DNA from: Lagopus muta
Lineage: Eukaryota > Chordata > Aves > Galliformes > Phasianidae
Assembly (NCBI RefSeq): GCF_023343835.1
Contig: NC_064442.1
Span: forward strand, 17,532,501 to 17,596,500
Direction of reading: 5' to 3'
Length of the DNA stretch: 64,000 bases
This document shows, one piece after another, positions 47,688 through 59,209 of this stretch. Position 1 is the first letter of the stretch. Each line of letters opens with the position of its first letter. The notes under the pieces were generated by a model, which did no database searches, was not told the DNA's origin, and saw only the letters and a program-made list of their open reading frames with translations. The position numbers were made by a program, and so were the translations under genes.

Positions 47688-48420
47688 CTCCCCCGGCCCC
47701 CACCCCCTCCGCCAAAATCTCCACCTGCAGTAACGCAGCTCCCCCTCTCCGCAGCGGCCGCACGGGAAGGCGGCGGCTCTCCCGGCTCGCGGGTCCGCCC
47801 GGCTTCGGCCGCCCCCGGCTCCGCTCCGGCACGGGGAGCTGCGGGGCCGCCCTAGGGACGTACCGCGGCCGGCGGCCTCTCCTCCGCGCCCGGCGCCGTG
47901 CTGCGGGGCGGCGGCATGGCCCCGCCGGAGGCTGCCACGGCCCGGGCTCCGGCTCTGCTTCGGCGCGGCCGGGCTGGGGCTGGGGCTGCAGCCGGAGCCG
48001 GAGCAGCCGCCGCCGCCGCGCCGGCCCCCGCCTCCCCTCCGGGAGGAGCCGCCGGCGGGCGCGGGGCGGTGCGCGGAGCCGAGCGGGTCGGTGCGGAGCC
48101 GCCGCCAGTCCCCTCCTCCCGCCGCCTCCCCCGCGCCGAGGGGCGGTGGGTTCGGGGCTGCGGGAGCGCCGTGCGGGGAGCGGCGCCCCCAGGGGCCGGG
48201 GCCGCGCGTCGCCTCTGCCCGGCGCCCCGCTCCTCTCTCCTCGCCGCAGCCCGGCGCCGGAGCGGGAGGACGGGGCAATGGGCCGGGGGAGCTGCGCGGG
48301 CGCGGGGCTGAGCGCTGCCGATCCCCACGGGCCGGCGCCGAGTTCAAGCTGAGCCCTCAGCGCTGCGGGCAGCGGGCAGCACCCGGCGCTCTGCGCTGTG
48401 CCCGCCGCGTTAACTCTGCC

Positions 48421-49954
48421 CCGGTGGGTGCCGATTTATCGAGCGGCATCGGCCCCTCTTCTATCGAAGATATCCCTGGTGATAGTGAGCACCGACTTTG
48501 CTCCCGATGTGCTCCTTCCCCTCCCGCCTCCTGTCAGCTGGGCTGCCTGCTAGGTCCCGCATGGCCAAGCTGGGTGAGAGGTGGCTGTTCCAGGAGCCCA
48601 GAGCCGGTCCTTCGGCGTGGGTCTGGGCATCCCGCACTGAGCCCGGGGAGCCTTCCCTCGGGCGGCCCTAAAGCCCGTGGGAGCTTTTGAGGAAGAGGAA
48701 GTCTTGGCCTTCCTCCACGAGCCATTAACTGAGCGCAGGGGTGGGGATTCCCATGCGCCCTCCGTGGGCCGCGTGCCCGGCAGCCATCCATCCCTTGGGG
48801 ACGGCGTTGGGGCAAACCCCGTGCTGCTGCTCCCCCTGGGCCTGCAGAGCAGCAGCGATCCTCCCGCTCCGAGCAGCACGGGAACAAACAAGGGGTGGGC
48901 ACCGCCAGCTCGCCCGCTGCAGCTGAATCAGCCGGCAGTGCCGCTGCCCACCCGCCGGCTGCCGGCTCCTGGCACACGAGGAGCGCAGCGCAGCGCAGCC
49001 CCTCAGTGCAGCTCAGGCCTTCCCTCGCGCAGATCGAAGCCTCCTATTATGACGGCTATTTCAGCGATGCCATCGATGTTAATAGCACTTCACCAACACA
49101 GACAAAGCCGGCGAGCTGAATGCATCCAGGAAGAAAAAACAGAGGACAAAAGACGGGCTAAGAGCGCCGAATGCTGTTTTCAGTTCTTTTCCCCCTCCTC
49201 CCCACACACACATCGTTAAAGCCCCACTAAAGTGCAGGGCGCTGCGCGTTCGCTAACAGCACTCCAGAATAATTCCTGGCATTGCCTGGTGCGTGAGAGG
49301 GGGACTTTGCCTTGGCCGTGCCGCACAGCCGCGGTGCTATGCGCTGCCGGGAAGCAGGGGGCCTCCCAACACCGCCTTTCCAACAGCCGTCCCCACCCCG
49401 TGGCACGCAAGGGACGAGGATGGAGCTTGGCGTGAGGGCATGGACAGCCCAGGGCCCTGGAGCCCGGTGTGTCCCCCCAGCACGGCACCGGGGCCGAGCA
49501 GGCAGGAGGGGGACGGGTTGTCATCCCTCCCGTTATTATTATAGTTCCTTCTCTTTTCAGATTTTCACACTTTCTGCCGTAACGAGCTGAGCTGAGAAAA
49601 TCCATGCAAATGCCAGGCGGAGATAAGATGCACCGCGCCTTGAAGCACTGCCAGCGTCGGCTCTGGGAGCACCACATCCACTGCCTGCCTCTCTGCACCG
49701 CTCCCACGGGGTGGGGGCTGCAATCCCCTGCTCCACGCCGTGCCCAGCACTATGCACACCATGGGGCTGCTTGGGCAGAAGCGTGCCCTGCCCACAGGTG
49801 CTCCCTTCCTTGGAGGTGGTGGCATTTTGGGATGTGTGTGGGGAGCGGGATGAGGAGCAAGGCGGGGATATTCCTCTCCCCCATCCCCGCGGCCATCTGG
49901 CCGTGTGCTGGTGCCTCCTCGCAGCAGGCTGAATCAGTCCAGTGGCTTCTCATT
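48421..49954. other. LINGO1 5' flank, CpG island shore
   Basis: CpG density declines through this region. 49020-49110 (TCCTATTATGACGGCTATTTC, ATCGATGTTAATAGC) looks retained. Longer LINGO1 isoforms with far upstream non-coding exons are known in mammals, so this may be intron rather than intergenic DNA. Confidence 0.45.
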
Positions 49955-50345
49955 ACCAGCTGGAGGGTGTCCAAATTCTGCACGGTACGCCTGCACCCGA
50001 GCGAAACTGAGGGTGGTTATCAAATGTTATCATAATGGTTTCTCTCCGTGTGCCTCTCCATGGCCTGCTGATGGACATGGAGCCAGAAGCTGCCCCAATC
50101 CCTTGCACCCCAAATCCTCCAACCTTCAGTCAGAGCTGGAGCCTGACTCAAGGCCCAGCAGCTCTGCTGTGCGACAGGCTGTGGAAGGGCTCCATTCAGC
50201 TCTGGAGCTCATTGACACATATGCAGAAGGTATTAATAATATCGAGCATCTCCGCGCCTATTGTAGCCCTCATCCAGGAGATGAAAGATAATTTCTGGGA
50301 CAAGGAAGTTATGACAGTGACAGCTTTTTAACAGCTTGGCACAAG
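49955..50345. promoter_or_regulatory. Candidate conserved non-coding blocks
   Basis: Two blocks, 49985-50045 (GGTTATCAAATGTTATCATAATGG, two GATA-type TTATC words) and 50205-50345 (GGTATTAATAATATCGAGC, AAAGATAATTTCTGG, AGTTATGACAGTGACAGC), are AT-rich islands in GC-rich surroundings. Confidence 0.3.
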
Positions 50346-51049
50346 AATAGGAGCAGCACAATGGGACAAAGCAATGATTAAAGCTCTCAGCACAAAGTAG
50401 AGAGGGCCAGGAGAGCACAGTGAGCACGGGGGACGGGGGGGGGGAGAGGAGGAGACAGAGGAGTCGTGTCAAGAGCCAGCAGTGAAGGAAAGCTGAGGGG
50501 GGAGCGGTGCAAGGGAAGGGACAAAGCCGGGGTCAGGGAGGTGGGGGAAGGAGCCCCTCAGCCCACGCTGGGATGGCGCTGGGCCCTGTGGCTGTGCCAG
50601 GCACACGGTGGCATTTCTGACAACCCTGCGGAGTCACCATTACCGATATTCGGTGTTCCTTTGCACATGCACGCTCTCCCCTCCTGTACACCGCGCATGT
50701 AAACAGCCGCCTAGTGACATTTGCACGCCCAATTACACCTGTGTATCATTGATTTACATGCACAGTTGGAGAGCAATTAAAACACCGGAGCCTGCTTTGC
50801 ACTTTCCCACGGCCACCACAGGGGTGAGTTTTGGCCCCATCCCTTGGGCTCACACCTCTGCTGCTCCCCCCGGGCGAGCACAGAGCTCAGCACTGCTGTG
50901 TGCCCACGGTGTGCTGGGCAGTGCAGAGCTGTGCCCATGCCAGCACACCAGGCCTGGCCATCACCCTCGCAGCACATGGATGCTCAGCCCCGGGCAGCAT
51001 TGCCTGGCGCCTTCCCAAAAGGGATTAAAGGCAGGGAGTGAGAAACATA
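50346..51049. other. 5' flank, nothing recognised
   Basis: Includes a G-run with GA-rich flank at 50427-50462. No gene is supported. Confidence 0.45.
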
Positions 51050-51260
51050 AACGCTCGTGTAATTATGTGCAAAAAGGCCCTTAATAATTTATAGAGGGAG
51101 AGGGTAAATATCTCCATGTGTTATCCGAGTGTGGCTCCTTGTCCCGTTGGCTAATACCCAGCGTGCACGCATGGCAGCCTTTATCCGGGAGGCTGCTCTG
51201 CCCTTAATACCTGCCATAAATTATTGAATTTATAAAGAGGAAAGCAGGTGTCATGTCATT
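51050..51260. promoter_or_regulatory. Candidate conserved non-coding element
   Basis: GTAATTATGTGC, CTTAATAATTTATAG, GTTATCCGAGTG, CCATAAATTATTGAATTTATAAAG within 200 bp, together with retained CpGs. Appears repeat-free. Confidence 0.3.
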
Positions 51261-51386
51261 CCTACACACCGCTCATTCGTTACAGCTAACGAAGGTGGGG
51301 AGCAACGCTTTCCACTCGCCTCGTCTCTCCCTTGTGGCTGCTGGCAGAGATGTGGCACAGTATGGGTATGGCAGCACCCCTGCCCT

Positions 51387-51496
51387 GGACAGATGGATGG
51401 ACGGATGGACAGATGGACGGATGGACAGATGGATGGATGGATGGATGGATGGATGGATGGATGGATGGATGGATGGGTGGATGGATGGACAGATGG
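51387..51496 (+). repeat. (GGAT)n tetranucleotide array
   Basis: About 110 bp of GGAT or TGGA units with interspersed GGAC variants on both edges and a pure core of about 13 units. Reading frames across it give repetitive DGWM peptides and are not genes. Confidence 0.95.
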
Positions 51497-53221
51497 CACT
51501 GCAAACACAGGGGGTGTGGACATGGAGCACCTTCCCGCGGGCGCACAGCTGAGTCAGGCAGCACATGGTTGGGTGCAGGAAGGCAGTGAGCATCCAGCAT
51601 CCCCCACACAGCCCCCGTGCAGCTCTGCCCCAGCCCCATGCCGTGGGCCAGGAGCCGTGCTGCAAGCAGCTGGCTCGGGGGCTCCGGGGGACGAGGCGCT
51701 TCGGAGCTGGGCCCCCACGTACACCTCTCCAAATATAGCACGTGTGCATTGGAAAACAGACACGGCACTGGGGGGATGCGGGGAGCTACCACAGCACCAG
51801 GCTGCTGGCTGCAGGGAGCTGTGTGATGGATGGGGGATCCCAAAGAACGGCTGCGGGGCCTCACAGGCACGGGAAGAGGGAGCTGAAACTATTGATAATC
51901 AATTAACTCCTTCAATTACAGGAGCCTAATGAGGTAGCACAAAGTCAGCTCTCATGAACATCAGTTTAATAGAGGCGGTTCCTCGGGGCGCTCCGTTTTG
52001 ACTCAATCTTTACAGGGTAGGAAACACGGTGAAAGTAGCAAGCAATTAGTGCCACATAACGAGCACCCGCTGCCGGCTCTGGGAGCAGTGTGGGCCATCT
52101 CCATTAGGGACAACAGTGCAGGGGGACGCAGTGCAGGGACTGGGGGCTGACAGCAGCTGCTGTGGTGGCAGAGCGGAGCTCTGAGCTCACGGTGCCGGGA
52201 TGCTGCTGGATGCATCGCTTGCTGTTAGATGAAGTGAATGTCACAGGGCCCAGCTCTCCCCTACAGGCAGCTGTTTTTTCCTTTTTCGGTGATGGCAGCA
52301 CAAGTGACAAAACGAATGTTACTGCCTGCCGGCCCTGGTGCCTCATCGGAAACCTGCTGGGGCACCGGGAAAGGGGAGGTGCTGGCGGAATGCTGCTCCT
52401 CGTGCTTAGCGCCAGCCCTGTGCCCAGCATGGAGACAAAACCACGGCGGGTGAGAGCGTGGGGACCCATTCTGTGCCCTGAGCTACTCCTCCAGCAGCCT
52501 GGCCAGAGGTGTGTGCTGGGGAAGGGCGGTGAAGGAGCACGGCGCTCTCCCTGCTGCTCTCCCTGCTGGGTAGCACGCTGCTGAGCACCCTGAGCCGGGA
52601 TGTCGGCGGTGCCGGCCCTCTGCAGACACAGCTCTGCACTGGCCGTGCTCAGGAGGGATTTGCATACTAAGGAGCCTCCAGCAGAGCGGAGGCAACCTAA
52701 CATCTATTTCGGGTCTCAAAGCCAAAGACTGTATTTCAAATCCACTAATCAGGTGAGAACACGGCAAACTCACGCAGCGAGGAGCTGGGGCTCATGGCAG
52801 CACCCCCTGCTCCACAGCCACATCCCCACAGGGACTCAGCCCAGCAGCAGTCAGCATCCACCAGGATTCAGCTGCCAGGGGACTCCACACACTTGTGGGG
52901 GCCAAACCCCACATTCCCACCCTGGGTCCATCTGCAGAGGCTCTCCCAGCAGTCATCCTCTGTGCTGCTCCCCAAAGGGGATGGGCAGAGGCAGAGGCTT
53001 CCTTCCTGAGCCCAGGTGCACCCTGCAGGCTGCCATGCCGCCAGCTGCTGAGGCCTCAGCCTTCCTGCTCTGAGGGTGGGTAGGGGTGTGGGCTGGGAGC
53101 AGGCAGAGGGGTGGGAGAGCCCCAGTGCCTGCAGATGGGTAAGTGAGAGGTACAATGTACATGTACCCCCAGGGCAGATGGCCCCTATGGCTTGGTGACA
53201 GCATGGAGTCATACAGTCAGA
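51497..53221. other. 5' flank with one AT-rich candidate element
   Basis: 51880-52030 (CTATTGATAATCAATTAACTCC, TTCAATTACAGG, CAGTTTAATAGAGG) resembles a conserved element, and ATTTGCAT, a perfect octamer motif, lies at about 52657-52664. No exon is supported in the rest. Confidence 0.4.
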
Positions 53222-53575
53222 GTCATAGAATCATATGCCAAACTGGGGACACAGGTGACCAAGGGCTTGGATTGGAAGGGACCCCAAGGATCATCAAGTT
53301 CCAATCTCCCCACCACAGGCAGAGCCACCAGCCTCCAGATCTGGTACTACACCAGGCTGCTCAGGGCTCCATCCAACCTGGCCTTGAACACCTCTGGGGA
53401 TAGGGCACCCACAGCCTCTCTGGGCAGCTGTTCCAACACCTCACCACTCTCTCTGTGAAGAACTTCCCCAATATCCAATCTAAACCTTCCTTCCTTGAGC
53501 TTAAAACCTTTCCCCCTTTTCCTATCGTTATCCACCCAGCAAAAAATTGATTGCCCTCTTGTTCATACAAGCCAT
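53222..53575 (-). mobile_element. CR1 3' end with a 27-bp foreign insert in its tail
   Basis: The plus strand reads GTCATAGAATCATA (tail complement), then a 27-bp segment (53236-53262) that is not CR1, then GGGCTTGGATTGGAAGGG and typical CR1 3' sequence (CAACCTGGCCTTGAACACC, CTCTGTGAAGAACTTCCCC). The same 27 bp occurs again at 53940-53966. Confidence 0.9.
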
Positions 53576-54653
53576 CAGGAATGTGCAAGGCATTGGGTGA
53601 GAGCAAGGAGATATGGGTAGCTATAGAGTGGGACTCCACTGTGAGATGCCCAGGGAGGTGGGTGCAGGCTGTGCTGCATGGGGATGTTCAAAGGACTGCT
53701 GCCATTAGCAGCCACACAGCTCTGGGCACTGAGATGATTCTGCCCCTTTCCTTGTTCAGTGAGCTTATTATAAGACCATTAGTGGATTAACCAAAATTCT
53801 TATGGTCCTGGAGCAGCACCTTTGTGGAGGCTCTGGGGCTGCAGAGGGGTTGTTCCATGTTCCCAGAGCATGCCTGCAGCTGGGCAGGCTGTGGGGGGCA
53901 CACGGGAGGTGCAGAGCCCTGGCAGCAGCCGCTCCCATCTGCCAAACTGGGGACACAGGTGACCAAACCTGGCACTGTGGCTGTCCCTTCCCAGCTGGGA
54001 GTGCTGCTCCAGCAAGCCCTGCCTTCCCCACAGCCCCCAGTCCCACAGCAGCCCACACTGCAGGGCTGCACCGGTGCATTCAGCAGATCCTTCCCTCCTC
54101 ACCCTGCAGCCTGACAGAACCCTGGTAGGTTCCCCCGAGAGCATGCGGTGAGACCCAGCGTGAAACAACGGCAGATAATTAAGGGATTTGAGCGGGGTAT
54201 GGAGAAGAGCAGGGAGATTGCAACAGCCATAAATAGCTCGCCTTGCCGAACTGCTTAACTCCTTGCTTGTTCTTGCCAAAGAGCGGACCCCAAAGGGATG
54301 GTGCCTGTGCGTGAGCAGGGGTGGAAAGTTCACCAGCGTATTTTTAAACCATTCAAGCTTTACTCAGGCTGGGTGATACGTTATTGTGTGCGTGTCACTT
54401 GAAGTCTCCAATGAATGAAGAAAAAAAAAGAAAGCACCATTTTGTCTCTCTAAACTCCCACCCCTCTGCTCCTACCCAAATAGCATCAGGCTGGATCTGA
54501 CAGGCGAACGGAACGCACCACACTCCTTCAAAGCCATGTGCAATGCTCTCAGCTGCAGGAGGAGCCCAAGGGCAGCAGTGTGTCAGCTCTGAAAAGCACT
54601 GGGAGCCCAGGCAGGGCAGCACAGATGTGTGCCCCGTGGAGATGGTGGCCTTC
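53576..54653. other. Spacer between CR1 copies
   Basis: Unique-looking DNA with the second copy of the 27-bp segment at 53940-53966 and an A-run at 54421-54429. No gene is supported. Confidence 0.45.
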
Positions 54654-55550
54654 ACATCATGGAATTATGGAATCCTTTGAGTTGGAAGAGATCATTAAAG
54701 GCTATCTGGTCCACTTCCCACGGACACCCTCAGCACATCAGCTGCTCAGAGCCCTCCAGCCTGACCTTGGTGGCTGCAGCCACGGGGCACCATCACCTCT
54801 CTCGGTGTCCTGTGCCAGTGCTCAGGTGCCTCATGAAGTGTTGGACCTCACAAGGTTCTCCCACTGCTCATCCTGTCTGGATCCCTCTGGATGGCATCCC
54901 ATCCCTTGGGCATGTCACCACACCACACAGCTTGGTGTCATCTGCAAACTGCTGAGGGTGCCCTCCATGCCACTGCCAGTGTCACTGATGAAGAAATTAA
55001 AGAGCACCGGTGCCAGAGGGACACCACTCATCACTGCTCTCCACCCGGACACCGAGCCATTGACCACCACCCTCTGGGTACAATCTCACAGCCAGTTCTT
55101 CATCCACCCATCCATCCATCCATCCATCCATCCATCCATCCATCCATCCATCCATCCATCCATCCATCCATCCATCCATCCATCCATCCACCCATCCATC
55201 CATCCATCCATCCATCCATCCATCCATCCATCCATCCATCCATCCATTCATCCACCCATCCATCCATCCACCCATCCATCCATCCATCCATCCATCCATC
55301 CATCCATCCATCCATCCATCCATCCATCCATCCATCCACCCGTCCGTCCGTCCGTCCGTCCGTCCGTCCGTCCATCCATCCATCCATCCATCCATCCATC
55401 CATCCACCCATCAAGTCCATCTTTCCAATTCAGACACGGATGCTGTGGGGAACTGTGTCAAAGGCCTTACTGAAGTCTGGGTAGATGAAACCAGCTCTTC
55501 CCTTGCCCACTGATGCAGTTACACTATTGTAGAAGGCCACATCACAGCGA
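54654..55550 (-). mobile_element. CR1 copy carrying a CATC microsatellite
   Basis: Starts with a tail-like ATCATGGAATTATGGAATCC, then CR1 3' UTR and C-terminal ORF2 complement. After TCACAGCCAGTTCTTCATCC it is interrupted by 310 bp of CATC repeats, and resumes with the RT segment whose minus strand reads [13 protein letters not shown] (about 55440-55495). The same CR1 region at 1-505 lacks the expansion. Confidence 0.9.
55101..55412 (+). repeat. (CATC)n array with a (CGTC)8 block
   Basis: About 310 bp of CATC units with scattered CACC and TCAT variants and a homogeneous block of eight CGTC units at 55341-55372. It lies inside the CR1 copy at 54654-55550. Long frames across it (HPSI or MDGW repeats) are artefacts. 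Confidence 0.97.
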
Positions 55551-57022
55551 CACATCTTCCCCAGACCACAGGAATGCTGAAAATGGGTTTTGTGGCCCCA
55601 GATAAGATTTCTGGCTCCTGCAGCCTCACACAGCAGGCCTAGATGCCTGCACGACACAGAGCCTGCAAGTCCCTGAGGCCATCACTGTGCACACATGGGC
55701 CAGCCAGTAGCCAGGCAAGGTCTTAGGGGACCCCCTCACCACGAAACCTGGGCACGGGGAGGAGGTGTGTTTCACAATTGAACTCCCTGCTTTGACACCC
55801 CCAGCAGATCTGGGTGATGCTCGTGTTGGTACAGTTGGGTTCCTTTGCTCGCAGACCATTCGGCCACTCCTGCCATGAACGCTCACCATGAAGGATTAGA
55901 GAGGCCCGAGCGAGAACGAAGGGCTTTGTGCTAGAAATTGAAAGTTGATGGAGTGTATCATAGGAAAATGACAACAACCTACTGTACCTCGAAAGACAAT
56001 TATTTTTCCCTCATTGAAAGTGATTGAATTTCTCCACACTACTGATGTCAACGCCAACAGCTCTCTTAAGGAAAGGCTCTTCCCCAGCTGCACACCTGGG
56101 TGATCCTGACACCTGCCCTCCCTCTCTGCTCTGTTCCTTGCTCTTTGCAGGACACAGCCACCAGGAGAACTGCATAAACACGTGCTCTTCCCTGCCCCAT
56201 AGCTCCTGCAAGCTCAAGTCTGTCCCACTTGCTCCTGCAGACCATTCCTGAATATGCCTCAAGTGGAAATGACAGATTTGAATCATCCATCAGGGTTCCT
56301 GCGGTCCCTGCAGACCCCACCAGCCCTGTGGTGCCATGCCCATGCCCATGCCTGTGCCCATGCCCATGTGATGCTGCAGGCAGGTGCATCCCAGCACTGC
56401 CCCAGTGGGGAAATGCGCCTGCGCCGGCTGTTTTCTGCCGCATATGTTGTGGGGGCTGAGAGCACATATGTCAGCTACACACACATCGACGCGTGTGTGC
56501 GTATATATATACACAGACATACATGAGGGAGACAATTATAGATACAGATTTACATATATAATCAACACCAGAAATTACTGCAGGGCTTGAAGGCAGCAGA
56601 ACCAGCACAGGCAGCAGGAGATGGCTGCCTTCGTCCCTGCCCTTCCAGCTTGGTCCCATGGCTATGCCTGCTTTCCCAGCCCAGCTGGGAGGTGTTAGCT
56701 GCCCATTTCTGCACCCAGGGACCAAGGAGCCATCTGCCTGCACGCAGCCTGCGTGCCGCACAGCAATGGAAGCAAGGGCTGCTCCGGGCAGCATTAATCT
56801 CTTCTGAAGGTGGCTGCCTAAAAAAGGTCAGATGAGTTTTGCCTGGTCGTGCCATTTCCCTCCTGCTGACTGCAAATGTCATCCAGCCAGCAGGCATGGG
56901 GCAGGCACCCACAGCAGGGACACGTGCAGAAGCATGGGGAGGTGGGGGCTGGGAGGCACCTCTGGGGGTCATCCAGCCCTGCAACCTCTAAAGCAGGTTC
57001 AGATGGAGCTTCCTATCAAGTT
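55551..57022. other. 5' flank with small simple repeats
   Basis: Includes a (CCCATG)n-like minisatellite at 56334-56370 and an alternating purine-pyrimidine stretch GTGTGTGCGTATATATATACAC at about 56492-56513. No gene is supported. Confidence 0.45.
56334..56370 (+). repeat. (CCCATG)n hexamer repeat
   Basis: About six CCCATG-type units, one changed to CCTGTG. Confidence 0.8.
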
Positions 57023-57620
57023 ACAGGTTCACAGGATGGCTTGAGTTGGAAGGGAACTTCAGAGCTCATCTGGTTTCAGCCCCCTGCCATGAGCTGGCTG
57101 CCACCCACCAGACAAGGCTGCCTAGGGCCCCCTCTTGGGCACCTCCAGGGATGGGGCACCCACAGCTTCTCAGGGAGATGATCCAGGTCCCCAGTCAGCT
57201 TTACGGCCCTCCGTTGGACCCTCTCCAGCAGTTCCCTGTCTTCCTTCAGCTGGGGAGCCCAGAACTGGTCACAGTGCTCCAGATGAGACCTCACAGGGAC
57301 AGAGTAAAGGGGAGGATCACCTCCCTTGACCTGCTGGCTATGCTCTTTTTAATGCACCCCAGGATTACCACTGGCCTTCTTGGCCACGAGGACACACTGC
57401 TGGCTCACAGCCGATCTGTTGGCCAACCAGGACACTCAGGTCCTACTCTGAAGATCTCCTTTCCAGCAAGTCAGCCCCTAACCTGTACTGATGTATGCAC
57501 GTATTTCTCCCCTGGTGCAGAACCCTACACTTGCCCTCGTTGAACCTCATTGCATTCTTCTCTGCCCGATTCTACAGCCTGCCCAGGTCTCACTGAACAG
57601 CAGCACGGCCTTCTATGTCT
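57023..57620 (-). mobile_element. CR1 3' portion
   Basis: CAGGTTCACAGGATGGCTTGAG (tail complement), GGGATGGGGCACCCACAGC, GCTTTACGGCCCTCCGTTGG and CTGGCCTTCTTGGCCACGAGG follow the complement of CR1 from the 3' tail into the end of ORF2. Truncated near 57.62 kb. Confidence 0.9.
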
Positions 57621-58090
57621 CAGCTCTGTACCAGGTGTGTGAGCCCACTGCTGCCTGCTGGCTCACCCTGGTGCCAGGCACACCCACAGCAGGCAGCAGC
57701 GTGGGGCTGCAGGCACACACACACTGGCTCAGGGCTCGAAAGCATGGGGTGTTGGTTCCAGCCACATGCAGGAACAAAATTTCCTCTCTTAGGCTGAATT
57801 TTGGGCTGGATAAAAACAGAAAGTGCTTATCCAACAGTGTGCAGCATTAGCTAATTGGCAACGAGTTGGCGGGTCTGTGCCAGAGTGGGATTGAACCTGA
57901 GCCTTCACAGCACAGGACAGAGCTCTGTGTCTGCAGACCAGGGCCAGGGGCACCCTGCTGGTGTCAGGCTGCACCGTGTCCATCAGTGCCCTGCACAGCC
58001 TTCAGCAGCTCTGGGCTTCCCACAGAGCCACAGCCAAGTGTGGTGTGAGGGCACACGGCTCGGGTGCTGGGAGTCAGCAACGCTCTGGCT
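57621..58090. other. 5' flank with a possible SINE relic
   Basis: At 57870-57935 the minus strand carries CTCAGGTTCAATCCCACTCTGGC, similar to a tRNA-derived B box followed by a MIR-type CTCTGCCAC core. The rest is unremarkable. The SINE assignment is weak. Confidence 0.35.
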
Positions 58091-58610
58091 GGGTAAAGGA
58101 AACTTTCATTCATTATATCAGATAGCCCCGAGCAGCAGCAGCGAGCTGTAAAGCACTTCAGAGTTGACTCAATGTCACATTTAAGTGCTGGCTGCATCAG
58201 AATTCAGGATGCTTCAGAAAGGTTATGTAAACCATTACATCAAATCCTGGGAGAGTTATTAAGGTGAGCGGCAGAGCATGGGAGAATGGGTGATTATCTC
58301 ACAGCAGCAATGTGGAGCCATGCGAGCAGTGTCCAGCTTAAGGATGTAACTCATTCTCCTTACAAGACTAATTTTGTTTCTCCTTAGTGCTTCGTAACAA
58401 AAAAAATAACAAAAATTATCTATTCTGGGAAAAAAGAAATGGTTACGGGGAGCCTCCAATTAATCAGGTGAAGTTCTGGGGAGATAAGGTTGAGAAAGAG
58501 AAGGATTCTCACTTTTGGAAGTTTTCAGCCCTCCCCCTTTTTGGAAGGTCATATTTAAAACTCTGTGCGCTCTGTTAACTCCCAGTTAGTTTTATCCATC
58601 TGAACTCGTG
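58091..58610. promoter_or_regulatory. Candidate conserved non-coding element
   Basis: A repeat-free AT-rich block with GTTATGTAAACCATTACATC, GAGTTATTAAGG, GATTATCTCACAGC, CCAATTAATCAGG and GTTAACTCCCAGTTAG. The word content suggests a distal enhancer; no proof. Confidence 0.3.
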
Positions 58611-59209
58611 CCTTAGGGAAGGGTTTGTTTTGGAGTTATTTGCTGTGAACTCTCGAGACTCTCCAAAAGGCACGGCATCCCCGCAGAGCCCCAAGGACAC
58701 GGGGCACCCGCAGGGCCAGCTGTGTTTCAGAGCCTGGAAGCGCCCCAGCTGGGTGGGCTGATGGACGAAGCCGGCAGCAGCGGAACATAAGCGCTGGGCT
58801 CGGCCCTCCAGCAGTGCTGCTGTCACCCCCTCTGGTGGGTTACGGATGCAGTACACACTGCTGGCATTTCAGCACCGATTGTCACAGCGCTGCTCATACT
58901 GCGGTCTGCAGTCACACCGGTGTCGAACACGGGGGCACTGACTCGTGCGGGTTCCAGCAGCGCCCGGTCACCATCTGCATGACAGCCCTGGGGAGATGAG
59001 GCTTTCCCACGCCACAGTGCTGCTCCATCAATCCAACCAGCCAGTGGCCATGCCCTGTGAGCTCACTGAGGGGCAGAGGGGTCCCAGCCTTACGGCACTG
59101 GTGCTGGGACACCCCTGTGCTCCCGAGGCTGCAGGGGATCTGTGTGTGAGATGGGCACACAGGTCTTCTGTCCCCTTTCACTGACGGTAACGTTCCTTAA
59201 AGAAAAACT
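58611..59209. other. 5' flank, nothing recognised
   Basis: GC-moderate unique sequence without repeats or a supported gene. Confidence 0.45.

Larger units (their letters stand above)
46440..48420. promoter_or_regulatory. LINGO1: CpG island promoter of LINGO1
   Basis: About 2 kb of very GC-rich DNA with dense CpG, in contrast to CpG-poor flanks. It surrounds the first LINGO1 exon and includes GC-box-like GGGCGGGG motifs (around 47457-47470 and 48057-48066) and no evident TATA box, as expected for a dispersed CpG-island promoter. CpG density falls away gradually to about 49.0 kb. Transcription of LINGO1 should start on the minus strand somewhere between about 47.7 and 48.4 kb. Divergent transcription on the plus strand is possible but not shown. 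Long open frames on both strands here are a consequence of GC content, which removes stop codons. Confidence 0.85.

Noticed and set aside
47735-47760. Possible splice acceptor (TTACTGCAG) upstream of the LINGO1 start that would make exon 1 internal
   Set aside because: The preceding tract is purine-rich, not a polypyrimidine tract, and it lies inside the CpG island where transcription start is expected.
47264-48352. 362-codon plus-strand frame and 232-codon minus-strand frame in the CpG island
   Set aside because: GC-rich DNA lacks stop codons by chance; the peptides are Arg/Ala/Pro/Gly-rich low complexity without recognisable domains, and the minus frame has no ATG at its start.
54538-55484. 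Long plus and minus frames (up to 311 codons) with HPSI or MDGW repeats
   Set aside because: They consist of CR1 complement and the CATC microsatellite, not a gene.
57870-57935. A tRNA gene suggested by a B-box-like GGTTCAATCCC on the minus strand
   Set aside because: No cloverleaf or A box could be assembled; at best a SINE relic.
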